Below are positions 19,092 through 27,528 of a DNA stretch of 36,291 nt, piece after piece (the first letter of the stretch is position 1; each line of letters opens with the position of its first letter). Location of the stretch: NCBI GenBank assembly GCA_004114245.1, contig QZWS01000034.1, positions 1-36,291 on the forward strand. The letters run 5' to 3'. Both the position numbers and the translations under genes were made by a program. The stretch comes from Zoopage sp. CT-All. Taxonomy: Eukaryota > Zoopagomycota > Zoopagomycetes > Zoopagales > Zoopagaceae. The notes below the pieces were generated by a model, which saw only the letters and a list, made by a program, of their open reading frames with translations, did not search any database and was not told where the DNA came from.

Positions 19092-19541
19092 CTAGTAGAT
19101 CAGCTCTGGGGCATTTTGACAGCCATTCATGGCAAGTTGGCAATTGACAAAACCCCTAACGCACGGCCTCTTTGTCATCTCTTTATCTACCCGAGTACCA
19201 TCATCCAGAGCACTATACTGATGGCACCACATTGTCCCAGGGAGAGTTCCATCGCACACATACAGAGCATTTGGTTCAGGAAGGCTGCAGAGGGTACCGC
19301 CCGCATTCATATACAGCCCACCATTACCGATATCAATCACAGCGTGACTGAGAACAATACTATGTCTGTCCCTAAGATTGAGAGATTCTAGTGCCACATC
19401 AACAGTGGTGCGAACGTAGTGCATGTGAGTGTGAGTGCGAATAAGGGCAATACTAGCGTGAGCTGCATTGGCGGGAGCAACATTGGCAGCAACAAGGCAG
19501 AGGGCAGCAGTGGCAAGGACGGCGGTGATTGTGTGGTTCAT
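19092..19541 (-). CDS. Six-cysteine small secreted protein, copy 2 (149 aa)
   Basis: Paralog of 18057-18485, intronless, with the ATG chosen by alignment to copy 1. A signal peptide ends near NAAHA. It is followed by a seven-residue-longer variable stretch and then the same six-cysteine domain: GGLYMNAGGT, LPEPNALYVCDGTLPG, WCHQYSALDDG, and GFVNC. Cysteine spacing is exactly that of copy 1. Substitutions concentrate between the signal peptide and the first conserved block and between Cys3 and Cys4, while the Cys framework is fixed. This is what fast-evolving secreted proteins show. Function unknown; antimicrobial, adhesin or effector roles are all open. Confidence 0.8.
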   Translation of the reverse strand: MNHTITAVLATAALCLVAANVAPANAAHASIALIRTHTHMHYVRTTVDVALESLNLRDRHSIVLSHAVIDIGNGGLYMNAGGTLCSLPEPNALYVCDGTLPGTMWCHQYSALDDGTRVDKEMTKRPCVRGFVNCQLAMNGCQNAPELIY

Positions 19542-19897
19542 TGAAAGCAGATCGTTGCGTGGTGTATGCGCTGTTGTGGATGGCAAAGCTAGAAGAATGT
19601 GACTGTTAGTCTACCTGCTAACACTGCAGCCTATGACCATGAATTCTGCATGCATATGCTGTGTATTTGTAGTTAAGGATAGAGCAGCATTTGCTATGGA
19701 TGGCATGGCCAAGATGCATGCTATGAATGCTGTGACTGCACAGATGACTGTGTTTTGCTTACCATTGTCAATGCGTTGCAGGATCAGGTATTCTCCTCGA
19801 TGTAGTAGCGAATACAGCGACCTGCATAGTCCACACTTGGCACAGTGCCACTGCCTCTCAGCATCAGCCAACAAAAACGCGTTCTGCCAAACTCGCC
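19542..19897. other. Intergenic region upstream of PRI1 with a signal-peptide-like relic
   Basis: This 356-bp spacer between the secreted gene (minus) and PRI1 (plus) shows weak similarity around 19628-19665 to the duplicated promoter blocks at 17650 and 18700. It contains the fragment listed at 19611-19769. Confidence 0.45.
19611..19769 (-). pseudogene. Possible relic of a third secreted-protein copy
   Basis: On the minus strand this frame reads NTVICAVTAFIACILAMPSI, then ANAA, a good hydrophobic core and cleavage region of a signal peptide. After about 22 more residues it stops at GCSVSR. No ATG stands directly before the hydrophobic stretch, and no six-cysteine domain follows. It lies directly upstream of copy 2 in the duplicated region. 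It could be a decayed copy, an unspliced exon of an unseen gene, or chance. Confidence 0.3.
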
Positions 19898-21588
19898 ATG
19901 GACACCACCACCGCCCCTGTTGTCCGTGCATCCCGCCTCGGGCCTCTCCATTAAACACGGCCTAGATTAAGTACGACTTGAAGGACGAGGACACGCTGCT
20001 CCTGCTCCTGCGCACCTACTACAGCAGGCTCTTCCCGTTCAAGCAGTTCGTCTGGTGGTTGAACTACGGCCCGCGTGCGTGCGCTGCTTCCCGTCATCTC
20101 AACTCGCAGTGCTCAATGACCTTTTCCCAGGCATTGGCAACAACATCGTGTTCCGTGAGTTCAGCTTCACGCTGCACGACGACATCTACCTGCGCTATCA
20201 GTCGTTTCGCGACGCGGAGGAAATGCGCTCGGAAATCTTGCGGCTTTGTCCCATCAAGGTGGATATCGGCGCCATCTACAACGCTCGAGTGCGTCTCTGG
20301 ACTCGCTCAAAGCATGTGACTGACGAATTTGTGTGGGCAGCCCAAGGACAAGAAGAGTCTTCGGCCGCAGGCGTTCCAGCCGCAGCAGAAGGAGCTCGTG
20401 TTCGACATTGACATGACAGACTACGATGACATTCGTACCTGCTGCAGGTAGCTCCTATCCCATCCTGGCCTGGCCACATCCAACTCACCCCCTCACCTCC
20501 GCAGTGGCAGCGACATCTGCCGCAAATGCTGGGTATTCATGACCATTGCCATCAAGGTGATCGACCGCGCCCTGCGAGAGGATTTTGGCTTCCGGCATCT
20601 GATGTGGATCTACAGCGGCCGGCGTGGTGTGCATTGCTGGGTGTGTGATCCCAGGGCGCGGGCATTGTCGAATGAAGCCCGCAAGGCGATTGTCGGCTGG
20701 CTCGAGGTGGTGAAGGGCGGATCGCAGCAGGCCCGGAAGGTCGATTTGCGCTATGACCTGCAGCCATCTCTCAAGTATGGCTGCCGTTGTCGTTGTGGCT
20801 GCGTGCGATCAACGGTCATTTAGACGCGCCGCTGAAATCTGCGAGCCATACTTTTACGAACGCGTTCTACCCGAACAAGGCATTCTTGCGTCAGAAGCGC
20901 AGTGGAAGAAGGTGCTGCGCATCATCGAGGATGCAGGCGCGTCCGTCCCTCGACCTCACCTCGACTAAGCGCCACCCATAGATGTTTGTCGTGAAATGGA
21001 GAACGCGTGGGCAATGGAAGAGGACGCGGATCCTATCCGCCGATGGAAGCAGCTCAGAGCTGCCGTCAAGGCCAAAACTGCCAAAGGCAGCAAGCAGGTA
21101 GTGTGGCTGTCCAAAGATGGACATCGCCAACGCCGCTCTGTAGTTCTCACTGATGACGAGCGCGCGTGATGCGATGCTCCAGTACACGTACCCTCGCCTG
21201 GATGACAAGGTGACGACACAGCTCAACCATCTGCTCAAGAGTCCATTCTGCGTGCATCCCAAGACTGGTATGAAGGCCGACTTTTTCAACTCGCTGATGT
21301 CCCGCTGCAGGCCGAATCTGCGTTCCAATTGATCCTACACGGTGCGACGACTTTGACCCAATGAGCGTTCCCACCATCGTCCAGCTGGTGGAGGAGCTGG
21401 ATGCACAGATCGGCGGCACCGACCTCGACAAGGGTAACCGCGAGCCACCTCTCTCCACTCGTCCAACGTCTCTTCCAGGAAAGCCGAACACCAGCCTTGA
21501 TGCACATGTCGAGTACTTTGCCAGGTTCGTGCAGGATCTCTGGCGTGCACATCCGCAGGACAGTGGCACAGACCCCCTGGACTTCTAG
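19898..21588 (+). CDS. PRI1: DNA primase catalytic small subunit (437 aa, nine exons)
   Basis: This subunit makes RNA primers within DNA polymerase alpha-primase. Exons: 19898-19921, 19972-20074, 20110-20288, 20341-20447, 20505-20774, 20824-20936, 20982-21097, 21144-21267, 21311-21588. Introns are 35-57 nt. Landmarks in order: [57 protein letters not shown] with the catalytic Asp pair near residues 124-126; the zinc Cys cluster [46 protein letters not shown]; and FDPMSVPTI. The first exon (8 codons) and its GTCCGT donor are the weakest part. The intron at 20937-20981 must begin GC. The C terminus is polar and short, as in fungal primases. Confidence 0.92.
20937..20981 (+). other. PRI1: GC-AG intron in PRI1
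   Basis: RIIEDA upstream and [10 protein letters not shown] downstream join in frame only with donor CAG|GCGCGT and acceptor CCATAG, giving 45 nt. GT dinucleotides at 20941 and 20945 leave the wrong phase. A branch-like CGACTAA is present near the 3' end. Confidence 0.6.
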
Positions 21589-21710
21589 TGACAAATGTAC
21601 ATTTTGCCTCAATAAACAGCCAGCCGCCGCCCTCTTGCGATGGTGCTGTAGCCCGCATCGCCCTCATCCTTGACCACACCCCGCTCCTATCGCCCATCCC
21701 ACCGTGCCGC

Positions 21711-23243
21711 ATGTCGTTTGCGCCAGACTACTGGGCCCCAGGGCTTGAAAACAATGCGCGGCGCAGGCAACAGCCGTCTTCGCGTCCCCACACCGCCGTC
21801 CCCACATCCTCTGCCGCCTCGTTGTCTCCCGCCCCGATTGGTGTCAGCCGGTCCAAAAGTGCCCGCGAGGGCAGCGGGATGCTGTCTGTGGATACCGTCG
21901 GAGTAAATGGGTCTCCGCGCGGCGGTGAACTGGTGATGAGCCCAGCGACTGTCGAGCATAATGGCGAGAGTGTGGCGGTGGTGCTATCGAACCCGCCTAG
22001 CCTTCCGGTCAAGAAGCCCGGGTTCATGCGCCGCTTCTTCCGTTCTGGCGGCAGTGGTGGTGCGGACAAGAGCATGGATCATTCAACCGCATCGAGCAAC
22101 AAGTCCAATGATTCCGACGATGAGGAGGATCCGTGGGGCGAGGCGCCTGATGGGCTGGGAAAGAGCCCCGCAGAAAAGCCCAAGCCCTCGCGCATGGCGT
22201 CGCTGCGCCGTGGGGGTAGTGAATCGGTGCAGCAGGAGGTGACGCTGACAAACGGCGTGGTAGTCGTCTCGCTCAAGAAAAAGTACGGTGTGGTGGCACG
22301 CTACGGCGAATGCATCGGTCGTGGTGCCACCGCGGTGGTGCTGCTCGCTCACAAGCTGAACGGCAACGAGCACGACAAGCTGTACGCGATCAAGGAGTTC
22401 CGCAAGCGGCGCAAGGACGAGGCCGAGAAGGAGTATATCAAGAAGCTGACGAGCGAGTTTTGCATCAGCTCGGCGCTCGAGCATGCCAACGTTGTGCGCA
22501 CCGTGGATCTGGTCTTTGATGAGCACCATCACTGGTGCGAGGTGATGGAGTATTGCGGCGGTGGAGACCTGTATAATGTTATCAAGACTGGACGGATGGG
22601 TCGCGAGGAGATCGACTGTGTGTTCAAGCAGCTCATCCAGGGCGTCGCGTATCTGCATCGCATGGGAGTTGCACATCGCGACCTGAAGCCGGAGAATCTG
22701 CTGTTGGACGATAGCGGCGTGGTCAAGATCACGGATTTTGGTGTGTCGGACGTGTTCCAAATCTGCTGGGAACAGGACGCGCACGCTTCATCGGGTGTCT
22801 GCGGCTCCGAACCCTACATGGCCCCGGAGCTCTTCAGCCACCGCGACTACGACGCACGCGCAGTCGATATGTGGTCGTGTGGCGTGGTGTACTACGCCAT
22901 GACGTACAAGGGCGTGATGTGGCACCGGGCAACGCGGCAGGATTCGCACTTTGCTGCTTTCCAAGAGCGCCGGCCTCGCGGCGCCTACGAGCCATTCAAC
23001 AAGCTGCCACAAGGATGCCGCGAGCTGATGTACGCCATCATGGATCCGAATCCCCAGCAACGGATAAGTGCGGCCGAAGTGCTCGAGGACGCGTGGTACC
23101 AGTCTGTGGATGTGTGTGCCGATCTGAAATCAGCACACGGGAGCACACATCGGCACTTTTCAGTTGATTACGAGAGCCGGCATAAAGTTGTCGCCGACGC
23201 TGCCACGCGCAACACAAATGGAGAGGTTGCCGTTGTGCCATAG
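21711..23243 (+). CDS. HAL4/SAT4-like Ser/Thr protein kinase (510 aa)
   Basis: Single exon. The N-terminal ~190 residues are low-complexity, rich in Ser, Pro and basic residues, and include SRSKSARE. The kinase domain follows: IGRGATAVVLLAH glycine loop (~200), YAIKEF with the ATP-binding Lys (~227), EYCGGGDLY hinge, HRDLKPEN catalytic loop (~322), DFGVSD (~342), SEPYMAPE, and WSCGVVYYAM. This layout and the GVMWHRATRQDSHF stretch match the fungal HAL4/SAT4/NPR1 group, which regulates plasma-membrane transporters and ion homeostasis. The ATG at 21711 is chosen because in-frame sequence before it has no ATG and overlaps the PRI1 3' end. It follows PRI1 by 122 bp on the same strand. Kinase certain, subgroup likely. 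Confidence 0.92.
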   Translation: MSFAPDYWAPGLENNARRRQQPSSRPHTAVPTSSAASLSPAPIGVSRSKSAREGSGMLSVDTVGVNGSPRGGELVMSPATVEHNGESVAVVLSNPPSLPVKKPGFMRRFFRSGGSGGADKSMDHSTASSNKSNDSDDEEDPWGEAPDGLGKSPAEKPKPSRMASLRRGGSESVQQEVTLTNGVVVVSLKKKYGVVARYGECIGRGATAVVLLAHKLNGNEHDKLYAIKEFRKRRKDEAEKEYIKKLTSEFCISSALEHANVVRTVDLVFDEHHHWCEVMEYCGGGDLYNVIKTGRMGREEIDCVFKQLIQGVAYLHRMGVAHRDLKPENLLLDDSGVVKITDFGVSDVFQICWEQDAHASSGVCGSEPYMAPELFSHRDYDARAVDMWSCGVVYYAMTYKGVMWHRATRQDSHFAAFQERRPRGAYEPFNKLPQGCRELMYAIMDPNPQQRISAAEVLEDAWYQSVDVCADLKSAHGSTHRHFSVDYESRHKVVADAATRNTNGEVAVVP

Positions 23244-23482
23244 GATGTGCTGTAGAGGCGGAAGATTGTCGCTATGTACTATCTATACGTTGTGAACGAG
23301 ATGATGCCAGGAGTGCAGTAGTGCCTTGCGGTGATCCCTCCGGAGATAGGTGGGTCACCAATTGGTGGGTAACATTTGCCACCAAACTTTGCTTGGACAT
23401 CGCCAAACTCGCTGCCGCCGCGCAGCATTGCATGGAAACAGCGTTCCTCCTCGTCTCCATCTTCCGCCCCGCTCTCTCTGGA

Positions 23483-23818
23483 ATGCTCGGACGCCTCGTA
23501 CACTTTGCTGTCGACGCCATGTTTGTGTCGACCACCCTAGCCGGCATCCACCGTTCCTCCGGCCTGGCGTACGTTTCCCACCGCCCGTACTTTCATCGCA
23601 GCATCCCTTTCTGACAACACTCTTATGCTAGGATCCAGACAGATACGATACAGAGTGAAGACGCGCGGCGGCTGGTACGGAGGTATTTGGATGCCGGCGA
23701 GTGGGCACTGGACTATGGGATTGCATTGGCCGGGTCGTCGGCGTGGTTCAAGCGTACCGGTGGCTTTGATCGGCGAGGCGGAGGCGGTGCGGGATCCGGC
23801 AGCGCGCCGTCTGGCTAG
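23483..23818 (+). CDS. DUF1748 small protein (90 aa, two exons)
   Basis: Exons 23483-23568 and 23632-23818 with a 63-nt intron (GTACGT...GCTAG). The N-terminal MLGRLVHFAVDAMFVSTTLA, then GIHRSSGL, is the conserved first half of the fungal DUF1748 family. Exon 2 supplies SEDARRLVRRYLDAGEWALD and GSSAWFKR, the second half. A Gly-rich tail (RRGGGGAGSG) is extra. An upstream in-frame ATG at 23432 would add METAFLLVSIFRPALSG, a possible membrane or targeting segment; I prefer 23483 because family members begin at this point. The family has no settled biochemical role known to me. Confidence 0.82.
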
Positions 23819-24024
23819 TGCTAGTGTTGCCGTTGTGCCGTCGTGCCTATACATACACGTATGCTTATTTTGCGGGTCCACTCTTGCCAAGCACTGGGGA
23901 TGATCAGCAACAGTGCACCATTGCAGAGGTGGATGATGCTTTAGGCGATGGATGGAGTGGTTACTAGCCTGATAGGAAGGGCTTGATTGCAGCGTGTGCG
24001 CCCATTCAGCCATCCCACCTTGTC

Positions 24025-24912
24025 ATGCTCGCCATCATTCTTTGTCGCCTCTCCGCCGCATTCCTCTGCTTCCTCCTGTGTGTTGCAGGCACTCCTCAGC
24101 CTTCTCCTAGTGGTCGCTCTGCAGTGCGGCTGGAGAGGCGCCAACTTGTCACATCCATCGCCACAGAGTCCACAACCTCTGCCCACGGCGATGTCCCGCC
24201 CGCTACCGGATCGTTTCGAGATATGGCCCGCACGCTCTCCCTCGAGCTCGCCTCCGTCTCACTTGACGATTTTAAGCGACGGAACCAAGCAGAATCGAAG
24301 CTCAACGCCATCCTCGCCCATTATCCCTCCCCAATGCCAAAAGTGCTCAAGTTTGCCGAGGATTTGATCAACTTTGCGCTGTGGATTGCCGCCGAGGAAG
24401 ACCGCAAGTTTCGCTCAATCGTCGTCGCGCAGTGGTTTCTCGATACGTATGCGGGTGCAGCCGCATCACCGCCCACTGACGCCGAGCAGGTCACTCATAC
24501 CGACTCGTACATGACGTATCTCGGCACAGTTCCTAGCAAGGCATGGGAGCCGCGGTATATGGCACAGTCGGTGATGAGCTGGGCACTGAATGATCCCCTC
24601 CTACGAACCCTCTTTAAAAAGACTGGGTTTGTGGATACTCTCCGTGCGCGTTATCACGAGCTTGATGCTGCTGATGCCAATGTCGCTTCTGTCGTGGATA
24701 AGACTCTGGAGCAGTGGAAGGATGTGAAGAGGCGCTCTGGCTTTGAAAAGGCTGATGCACATGCAACGTACGGAGTGTCAGACTCGCTGTCACCGACAGC
24801 ATCCAATGATAGCAAGGCGCTGGTCGTCATGCCAAGAATGCCGGCATTAGAGTTGTTTGTAAATCGTCACAGTGGTGATCAATATGCCGCTAATGGCGTG
24901 GTACTTCTGTGA
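24025..24912 (+). CDS. Orphan secreted protein (295 aa)
   Basis: Single exon. ATG 24025 opens a strong signal peptide (MLAIILCRLSAAFLCFLLCV); an in-frame ATG 42 nt upstream would precede it with a polar leader. Predicted cleavage is near AGTPQ. The mature part contains no repeats and almost no cysteine. It is rich in helices: LINFALWIAAEEDRKF, then VVAQWFLDTYAG, and later MAQSVMSWALNDPLLRTLFK. I do not recognise a domain. Base composition is like that of its housekeeping neighbours, unlike the AT-rich island that follows. Confidence 0.65.
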   Translation: MLAIILCRLSAAFLCFLLCVAGTPQPSPSGRSAVRLERRQLVTSIATESTTSAHGDVPPATGSFRDMARTLSLELASVSLDDFKRRNQAESKLNAILAHYPSPMPKVLKFAEDLINFALWIAAEEDRKFRSIVVAQWFLDTYAGAAASPPTDAEQVTHTDSYMTYLGTVPSKAWEPRYMAQSVMSWALNDPLLRTLFKKTGFVDTLRARYHELDAADANVASVVDKTLEQWKDVKRRSGFEKADAHATYGVSDSLSPTASNDSKALVVMPRMPALELFVNRHSGDQYAANGVVLL

Positions 24913-26228
24913 TGAATAGTTGGGACTAGTTCCCAGTAGCAAGTGGCAGTGAGATGATGATCATTGCTAGTCCTTTGTTGTATATAATGGGTCAAGTCAA
25001 ACGGCAGCGCCAAAAGACTATTTCAGTTGCACTACAAGTAGTTCGCCCATACACTACCAGGGCTTGATGGGGTCATGCATTTGTTTCACACCATGATGCC
25101 TGGAACCAATATTTTACACTGTAAACCGAGAGAGCACAGCTTTAGAGTGCTTCATTCTTGCTATGCGCATGTTGGAAGTGCTCCTCGATAATGCAGGAAA
25201 AAGTGCCCACGCTGTGGATTGAACACAGGACCTTCTGTTTACAAGACAGATGCTCTACCACTGAGCCACGAGGGCTTCGTATTTTAGCAATTTTTATACC
25301 TCTATAGTTAATAGCCACCAAAATGCCGTTTTTTGCTTAAATTTTGCCCCGAAATTTTTAATGCCGATATTGGTCTCTATATAAGCACACAATAGCTATG
25401 CTACTGTACCCTTGCATATCTGAGCACAAAAAGCATTCTGCCAGAGAGACAGAATACCCAAGATTGCTGCCATGTATACAAGTTGTATCATATATGCATG
25501 AGGATTTGAGCAGAAATCCTATGGATGTCAATGTATTCCTTGTCTAGAAATGTATGGTAAAGAGAAAAGATAGAGTAATTGTAGCATCTTTTATACAGAT
25601 ATAATGTGTAAAATGCAGTAGATTTCTATAACTATTATATTGGCTTATGATTATGGACTTCTCAGGAATATTAATAGAATCTATAGACATATTAATTAAT
25701 ATGATGTATATGATGTTAATAAAAACTTATAGATGTATTGATTAACATAGTAAAGGGAGATTACTACAACCAAAATGCCTATTATTACTATACTTCTAAT
25801 ACATTATATTCACCTTATGCATTGACTACATACTTTATAATCAAGTGATCTATCCATCTATAGCATTCTCTAAAGAATTACAACACTGCATCCTCCATTC
25901 CTATACCCTATACAGTCTTGTACTAATCCTGCCTTTTGCTGTTTTATATAGCACAGATGCTATAGAGTACTATATGCTTTTGTAGACTGTCTAAAACCTA
26001 AGCAACCTTATTCCAGAATATCATATACTGGTCAAAGTCATCTTTATCCAACCCTAATCCTATTGGAATACAGAGCAGAAAGATGCAGTGTAGCTGCCAT
26101 ATCTCAACAGATCATTGCCCCAGCAATAGCATCCAGATATTTATTGAGAATAAGAGTGATGTATACAACCATAAGCATCATTGAAACACTACAAGTTGAT
26201 ATAATACAGCATCTGAGACATGCAACAG
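24913..26228. other. AT-rich island containing a tRNA gene, otherwise no supported gene
   Basis: Composition shifts sharply to AT-rich from about 25250, with TATA/TTAA runs, for roughly 950 bp past the tRNA. It ends abruptly at the DUF202-like gene. Short internal repeats are visible: CTATAGACATATTAATTAAT near 25680 resembles TTATAGATGTATTGATTAAC near 25727, and AGGATTT/AAATCCT form a small hairpin at 25501-25520. All frames are interrupted except a 66-codon frame ending inside the next gene, which I do not believe. Decayed mobile-element sequence next to a tRNA is the likely origin, but I recognise no transposon domain. Confidence 0.5.
25204..25275 (-). tRNA. tRNA-Thr (anticodon UGU)
   Basis: On the minus strand the 72-nt sequence folds as a cloverleaf. 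The acceptor stem is GCCCTCG/CGTGGGC (one T-T mismatch) and the D arm GCTC...GAGC. The anticodon arm is TCTGT/ACAGA with loop CTTGTAA, so the anticodon is TGT. The T arm CTGTG/CACAG has loop TTCAATC. The A box (TGGCTCAGTGG) and B box (GTTCAATCC) are present. The discriminator is A, followed by CTTTTT, a Pol III terminator. No intron. Confidence 0.93.
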
Positions 26229-26681
26229 CTAATACAGCCCTGTCAGCACAACAAACACCATAACATAGGCCACGAGTGCTGCTATCGCGCTTGCCATGAC
26301 AAATGCACCGCTGCTAACAAAAGGCCTTTGTAGGTCCATATCTCGAGTGAAATCATGCTCGCGCAACACACCCAGCAGCAACATAAACGCTGCTAGGGCC
26401 ATAAACGCTACCCCACACAAGAAGAACTCGTGCGAGAACAAGCGGAGAATGATGAGAGAAGAAGAGAGCGCGTTGATGGCGGATCTTGTGTAGGCGCCGT
26501 TGAAAGTGCGCTCGCGAGCGCGGATTTCCAGTAATTCTGCGTCGGTGATCGGCGGAGCGTTTGATGTAAAGCTGGATTTACGCTGAAGTGGGGCACTGGT
26601 GATGCTGATCGCAGGCGAGGTTTGTTTTGGGTCCTGAGAGAGTGAGCGGCCGAGGCCCAACAATCGCGGCGGCAGCGACAT
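26229..26681 (-). CDS. DUF202-like three-helix membrane protein (150 aa)
   Basis: Single exon. A polar N-terminal ~50 residues precede RARERTFNGAYTRSAINALS, which has the R-x-R-x-R-T-F start of DUF202 (YidH-like) domains. Three hydrophobic helices follow: ALSSSLIILRLF (weak), FFLCGVAFMALAAFMLLLGV, and GAFVMASAIAALVAYVMVFV. The protein stops at LTGLY. The family is found in bacteria and fungi and is related to the membrane part of VTC polyphosphate proteins; its function is not settled. Its ATG overlaps, on the palindrome CATG, an upstream ATG of the opposite-strand gene; the preferred SAP30BP start is 25 bp away. Confidence 0.7.
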   Translation of the reverse strand: MSLPPRLLGLGRSLSQDPKQTSPAISITSAPLQRKSSFTSNAPPITDAELLEIRARERTFNGAYTRSAINALSSSLIILRLFSHEFFLCGVAFMALAAFMLLLGVLREHDFTRDMDLQRPFVSSGAFVMASAIAALVAYVMVFVVLTGLY

Positions 26682-26706
26682 GTTGCCGCTACATCACGTG
26701 CCTTTT
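26682..26706. promoter_or_regulatory. 25-bp divergent intergenic with an E-box
   Basis: Only 25 bp separate the start codons of the DUF202-like gene (minus) and SAP30BP (plus). The spacer contains CACGTG at 26695-26700, a palindromic bHLH (Cbf1-type) site that could serve both directions. Confidence 0.5.
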
Positions 26707-27489
26707 ATGGCGCTTGTCGCGTATGGCAGCGATGCATCCTCCGAGGCCTCCGATCAACCGCCCACTGTCCAAAGAACCGCTGAACACAGTGGCGTGAAAG
26801 ATACGACCGCCGATCGTGGCGAAAGAGTGCGGGGTGACGACCTGATGGAGCTGAGGCCACAGGCGACAAACGATGAGTTGGCCGCACACTCGCCGACGCA
26901 GAGTCATCCAGATATCGAAATGCCTCAAATAGGCAATGCTGCGAAGCAGAAGGAGTCAGGAGAGGATGAATTTCTCGAAGAATGGGAGATTCGCCGCGCC
27001 CTTCTTCCACTCCCACCTCCCAACCCATCCTTAGCATTTCACACCCCCGAACCGTCCGCTGCCTGCGATCCAGCTCTTAATGTACTTCCCCCACTTGATA
27101 AGCCCGAATCCAACAATAATATGACGCTGTAGGCCAAGGTGCAGCGATTTCTGGAACTAAAATCACGGGGAACACACTTCCATGCACGGCTTGTGGCATC
27201 GCAGTCCTTTCACAACCCACGCATCCTCACCAAACTGGTCGAGTTCACATCCATCCAGCCGTTTGGCTCAAACCTCCCTGCTAATATATATGATCCTCAC
27301 GGGAGCGGCTTCGCCGAGGAGAGCTACATGGAGAGTCTGGCAAGGCGACAACGCGAAGATGCCGAGGCACGAGCCAGGGCGGCAGCGGCGAGCCAAATGC
27401 AAGCTCGGCATCAAGTGGCGTTTGTCAATGAGTGGGATCAGAAACCCGGAGAACAGAGTGTTCAAGAACGTAAAAGTAGGTGGGGATAG
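26707..27489 (+). CDS. SAP30BP: SAP30BP/HCNGP-like nuclear protein (243 aa, two exons)
   Basis: Exons 26707-27081 and 27133-27489 with a 51-nt intron (GTACTT...GCTGTAG). The start MALVAYGSDASSEASD matches the family's N-terminal LxxYxxDSxxE motif, which is why ATG 26707 is preferred to 26680. A long acidic disordered middle follows. Across the splice, CDPALNAKVQRFLELKSRG, then FHNPRILTKLVEF, GSNLPANIYDP, and EESYMESLARRQ match the conserved HCNGP domain. The C terminus ERKSRWG resembles the KRKSKWD end of relatives. Human SAP30BP works in transcription repression and in splicing of short introns; here the genome is full of short introns. That link is suggestive only. Confidence 0.88.
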
Positions 27490-27528
27490 CGAGCGATTCT
27501 GTAATTATCACACAAAGGATGCATAGCA

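Noticed and set aside
26063-26263. Small 66-codon frame at the edge of the AT-rich island
   Set aside because: No domain, no promoter signals, and it overlaps the 3' end of the DUF202-like gene. Neighbouring sequence in all frames is interrupted.
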